Shown piece after piece: positions 16,279 through 17,653 of a DNA stretch of 17,653 nt. The notes beneath the pieces are model-generated. The model ran no database searches. It was not told where the DNA came from and was given only the letters and a program-made list of their open reading frames with translations. The stretch lies in NCBI GenBank assembly GCA_030697085.1, contig JAUYQT010000687.1, positions 1 through 17,653 on the forward strand, given 5' to 3'. The first letter of the stretch is position 1. Each line of letters opens with the position of its first letter. The DNA is from Azonexus sp. (GTDB lineage: Bacteria > Pseudomonadota > Gammaproteobacteria > Burkholderiales > Rhodocyclaceae). The position numbers and the translations under genes are program-made.

Positions 16279-16811
16279 TCCAGAACCTCGATCGTGAAAT
16301 TGCGGTTGGTGTAAATGCAAATATCGCCGGCAATTTCCAGCGACTTGGTAACGATATCAAGCGGTGGCAGCTCGGTATTTTCCAGCAAGGCACGAGCTGC
16401 GCTTTGGGCGAAGGAACCGCCGGAACCGATGGCGACAATACCAAACTCAGGCTCCAGCACATCGCCATTGCCGGTAATAACCAGCGAGTTTTCCCGGTCT
16501 GCTACGGAAAGCATGGCTTCCAGCCGGCGCAGGGCGCGATCAGAACGCCAGTCCTTGGCCAGTTCAACGGCCGAGCGCATCAGATTGCCCTGGTGTTTCT
16601 CCAGCTTCGATTCAAAACGCTCAAAGAGCGTAAATGCGTCAGCCGTGCCGCCGGCAAATCCGGCCAGAATGCGCCCCTGATAAAGGCGGCGAACTTTGCG
16701 TGCGGTTGCCTTGATGACGATATTGCCTAACGTCACCTGGCCGTCGCCGCCCATGGCAACCAAGTTGCCGCGCCGCACCGACAAAATTGTCGTGCCGTGA
16801 TATTGCTCCAT
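16275..16811 (-). CDS. hslV: ATP-dependent protease peptidase subunit HslV (ClpQ)
   Basis: HslV is the threonine peptidase of the HslVU protease, forming a double hexamer related to the proteasome beta subunit. It has 178 residues. Mature HslV begins with TT, and here the sequence reads [15 protein letters not shown], so Thr7 is the predicted nucleophile after removal of a six-residue propeptide ending in Gly. In E. coli only Met is removed. Other family features are [10 protein letters not shown] (21-30), the Lys in [12 protein letters not shown] and [18 protein letters not shown]. The ATG at 16811 has an AGGA 6 nt upstream. It follows the STAS-like gene after 15 nt and overlaps hslU by 4 nt. 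Confidence 0.97.
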   Translation of the reverse strand: MEQYHGTTILSVRRGNLVAMGGDGQVTLGNIVIKATARKVRRLYQGRILAGFAGGTADAFTLFERFESKLEKHQGNLMRSAVELAKDWRSDRALRRLEAMLSVADRENSLVITGNGDVLEPEFGIVAIGSGGSFAQSAARALLENTELPPLDIVTKSLEIAGDICIYTNRNFTIEVLE

Positions 16812-16817
16812 ATTTTT

Positions 16818-16821
16818 TCCT
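16818..16821 (-). promoter_or_regulatory. Ribosome binding site of hslV
   Basis: AGGA on the minus strand, 6 nt before the hslV ATG, lies in the 15-nt gap after the STAS-like gene. It supports independent initiation on a shared transcript. Confidence 0.6.
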
Positions 16822-16826
16822 AACGC

Positions 16827-17653
16827 TTATGACTTGGGAACGATGATTCGAGCCTGTTTACTCAGGCCGACGACCGCCATTAATTCAGCGACCAGATGGT
16901 TCGGGCTACGGATGATAATTTCCCGCCCGGCAATCTTGTAGGGTGAAAGCCGATTCACCAGTTGCCCGGCCGAGTAGAAATCGATCCGGCGCACACCGGA
17001 GAAGTCGAGAACCGGCTGATCGATCAGCTCAAAAACGCCCACCAGCTCGTCGAAACGCGAGTTTTTAATCTCGCCCGAAAAATAATAGGCGTCATCCTGG
17101 ACGCCACTGGCGAGCGATAACACCTTGCCAAGCTTGCCTGACGGGCTTTCCCATGAAGGCGGGGAAAGCTCGAAGGTCACGGCATAATCAACTGCGCGCT
17201 CTTCAAAGATATCCTGGGTTGAGTGACGCTGTAACAGTTCGAGCAAAAGTAGCCAGGATGGCGCATGGCTCGCTTCGCCAACCACCAGGCGCTCATTGAG
17301 CCGGCCGAGCAAACCCTCAATATTTTCCAGCATCAGCAAAGGGCCGCGCCGCCGCGCCTGGCTAAGCAATTCCGCCAACTGCCCGGCCACTGTGTCATCA
17401 CAGCCAATCAATTTGCCGCAATCAACCCGGATGGCATGTTTCTCCACCAGTCGCTGCTCGACCATGCTGGCGAGCTCCGTTACCGGTTGGGCGCCGTCTG
17501 CGGTCAACACGCCCTGGAGCATGAAATCCTGCGTGCTGGCGCCATTGCTGACTGCGATGGCGTGCTCCTGGTGCCAGGAGGGCGGTGATATTTCGCAGGC
17601 TTTGGTGAATTCGACAGTCAACTTTTCGAAGGCGGGGCGATCTCCAGCGACCT
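16827..17653 (-). CDS. Repeat-containing STAS-like domain protein, 5' end outside the window
   Basis: I do not recognise a named gene. At least 275 residues are visible. The frame stays open to the right edge without a stop or ATG, and the only nearby start (TTG at 17621) interrupts a repeat, so the true start is probably outside. Two alpha/beta units of about 100 residues can be aligned by eye. The first (17573 to about 17280) contains FMLQGVL, a VDCGKL strand and a GPLLMLEN strand. The second (17150 to 16830) contains YYFSGEI, VLDFSGVRRIDFYSAGQLV and a REIIIRSPN strand. The second matches the STAS fold of anti-sigma-factor antagonists and MlaB-like proteins: D-F-S-G-V-R-R-I-D-F-x-S-A-G. Each unit is preceded by a linker ending E(I/L)SPPSW (17574-17588, 17151-17165). 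It lies 15 nt before hslV and is probably co-transcribed with hslVU. Its function is unknown. Confidence 0.75.
   Translation of the reverse strand, partial: VAGDRPAFEKLTVEFTKACEISPPSWHQEHAIAVSNGASTQDFMLQGVLTADGAQPVTELASMVEQRLVEKHAIRVDCGKLIGCDDTVAGQLAELLSQARRRGPLLMLENIEGLLGRLNERLVVGEASHAPSWLLLLELLQRHSTQDIFEERAVDYAVTFELSPPSWESPSGKLGKVLSLASGVQDDAYYFSGEIKNSRFDELVGVFELIDQPVLDFSGVRRIDFYSAGQLVNRLSPYKIAGREIIIRSPNHLVAELMAVVGLSKQARIIVPKS

Noticed and set aside
15728..16297. Open frame of 189 codons on the plus strand opposite hslU
   Set aside because: It is Ser/Arg-rich shadow translation of hslU with no recognisable motif. The hslU frame is conserved throughout.
1..17653. Mobile element, prophage, CRISPR, defence or other accessory system
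   Set aside because: No transposase, integrase, direct-repeat array or tRNA was seen, and no composition shift was noticed. All genes but the STAS-like one belong to conserved housekeeping or pilus families.

Overview
This window is an ordinary piece of chromosome from a betaproteobacterium. It is most likely from the Rhodocyclales (Dechloromonas/Azonexus-like). That placement is inferred from gene order (pilMNOPQ-aroK-aroB, with ponA divergent, and cyaY/lptM/lysA), from the protein sequences and from the moderate-to-high GC. I cannot run a search to confirm it. Almost every base is coding, and there is no rRNA, tRNA, CRISPR array, insertion sequence or prophage.

Layout. (1) 1-2466, minus strand: the N-terminal half of gltB (glutamate synthase large subunit), running off the left edge. 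(2) 2638-4262, minus: aroK-aroB (shikimate pathway), overlapping by 13 nt. A terminator and a promoter lie on each side of this pair. (3) 4346-9411, minus: the type IV pilus assembly operon pilM-N-O-P-Q. Every junction is a 4-nt start/stop overlap, and a strong terminator follows pilQ. (4) 9412-9567: a divergent promoter region shared by pilM and ponA. (5) 9568-11880, plus: ponA (penicillin-binding protein 1A), ending directly against the end of cyaY (frataxin homologue, minus strand). (6) 12241-14062, plus: lptM-lysA-hslR (LPS-translocon lipoprotein, diaminopimelate decarboxylase, Hsp15). (7) 14057-17653, minus: an operon-like series of a repeat-containing STAS-like protein (cut by the right edge), hslV, hslU and an AEC-family transporter.

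How the genes fit together. PilM/N/O/P form the inner-membrane alignment complex that connects to the PilQ secretin. PonA polymerises and cross-links peptidoglycan, and LysA makes lysine from meso-DAP, the cell-wall cross-linking amino acid. AroK and AroB feed aromatic amino-acid synthesis, and GltB assimilates ammonia through glutamine. HslVU is an ATP-dependent protease, and Hsp15 on the opposite strand rescues stalled 50S-tRNA complexes.

I found no clearly new system. The parts most worth a second look are: the modular protein before hslV, built from repeated STAS-like units with a conserved SPPSW linker and probably continuing outside the window; a terminator hairpin that falls inside the predicted gltB leader; a GTG-started aroK that may be made from a leaderless mRNA; and a dyad over the ponA promoter.
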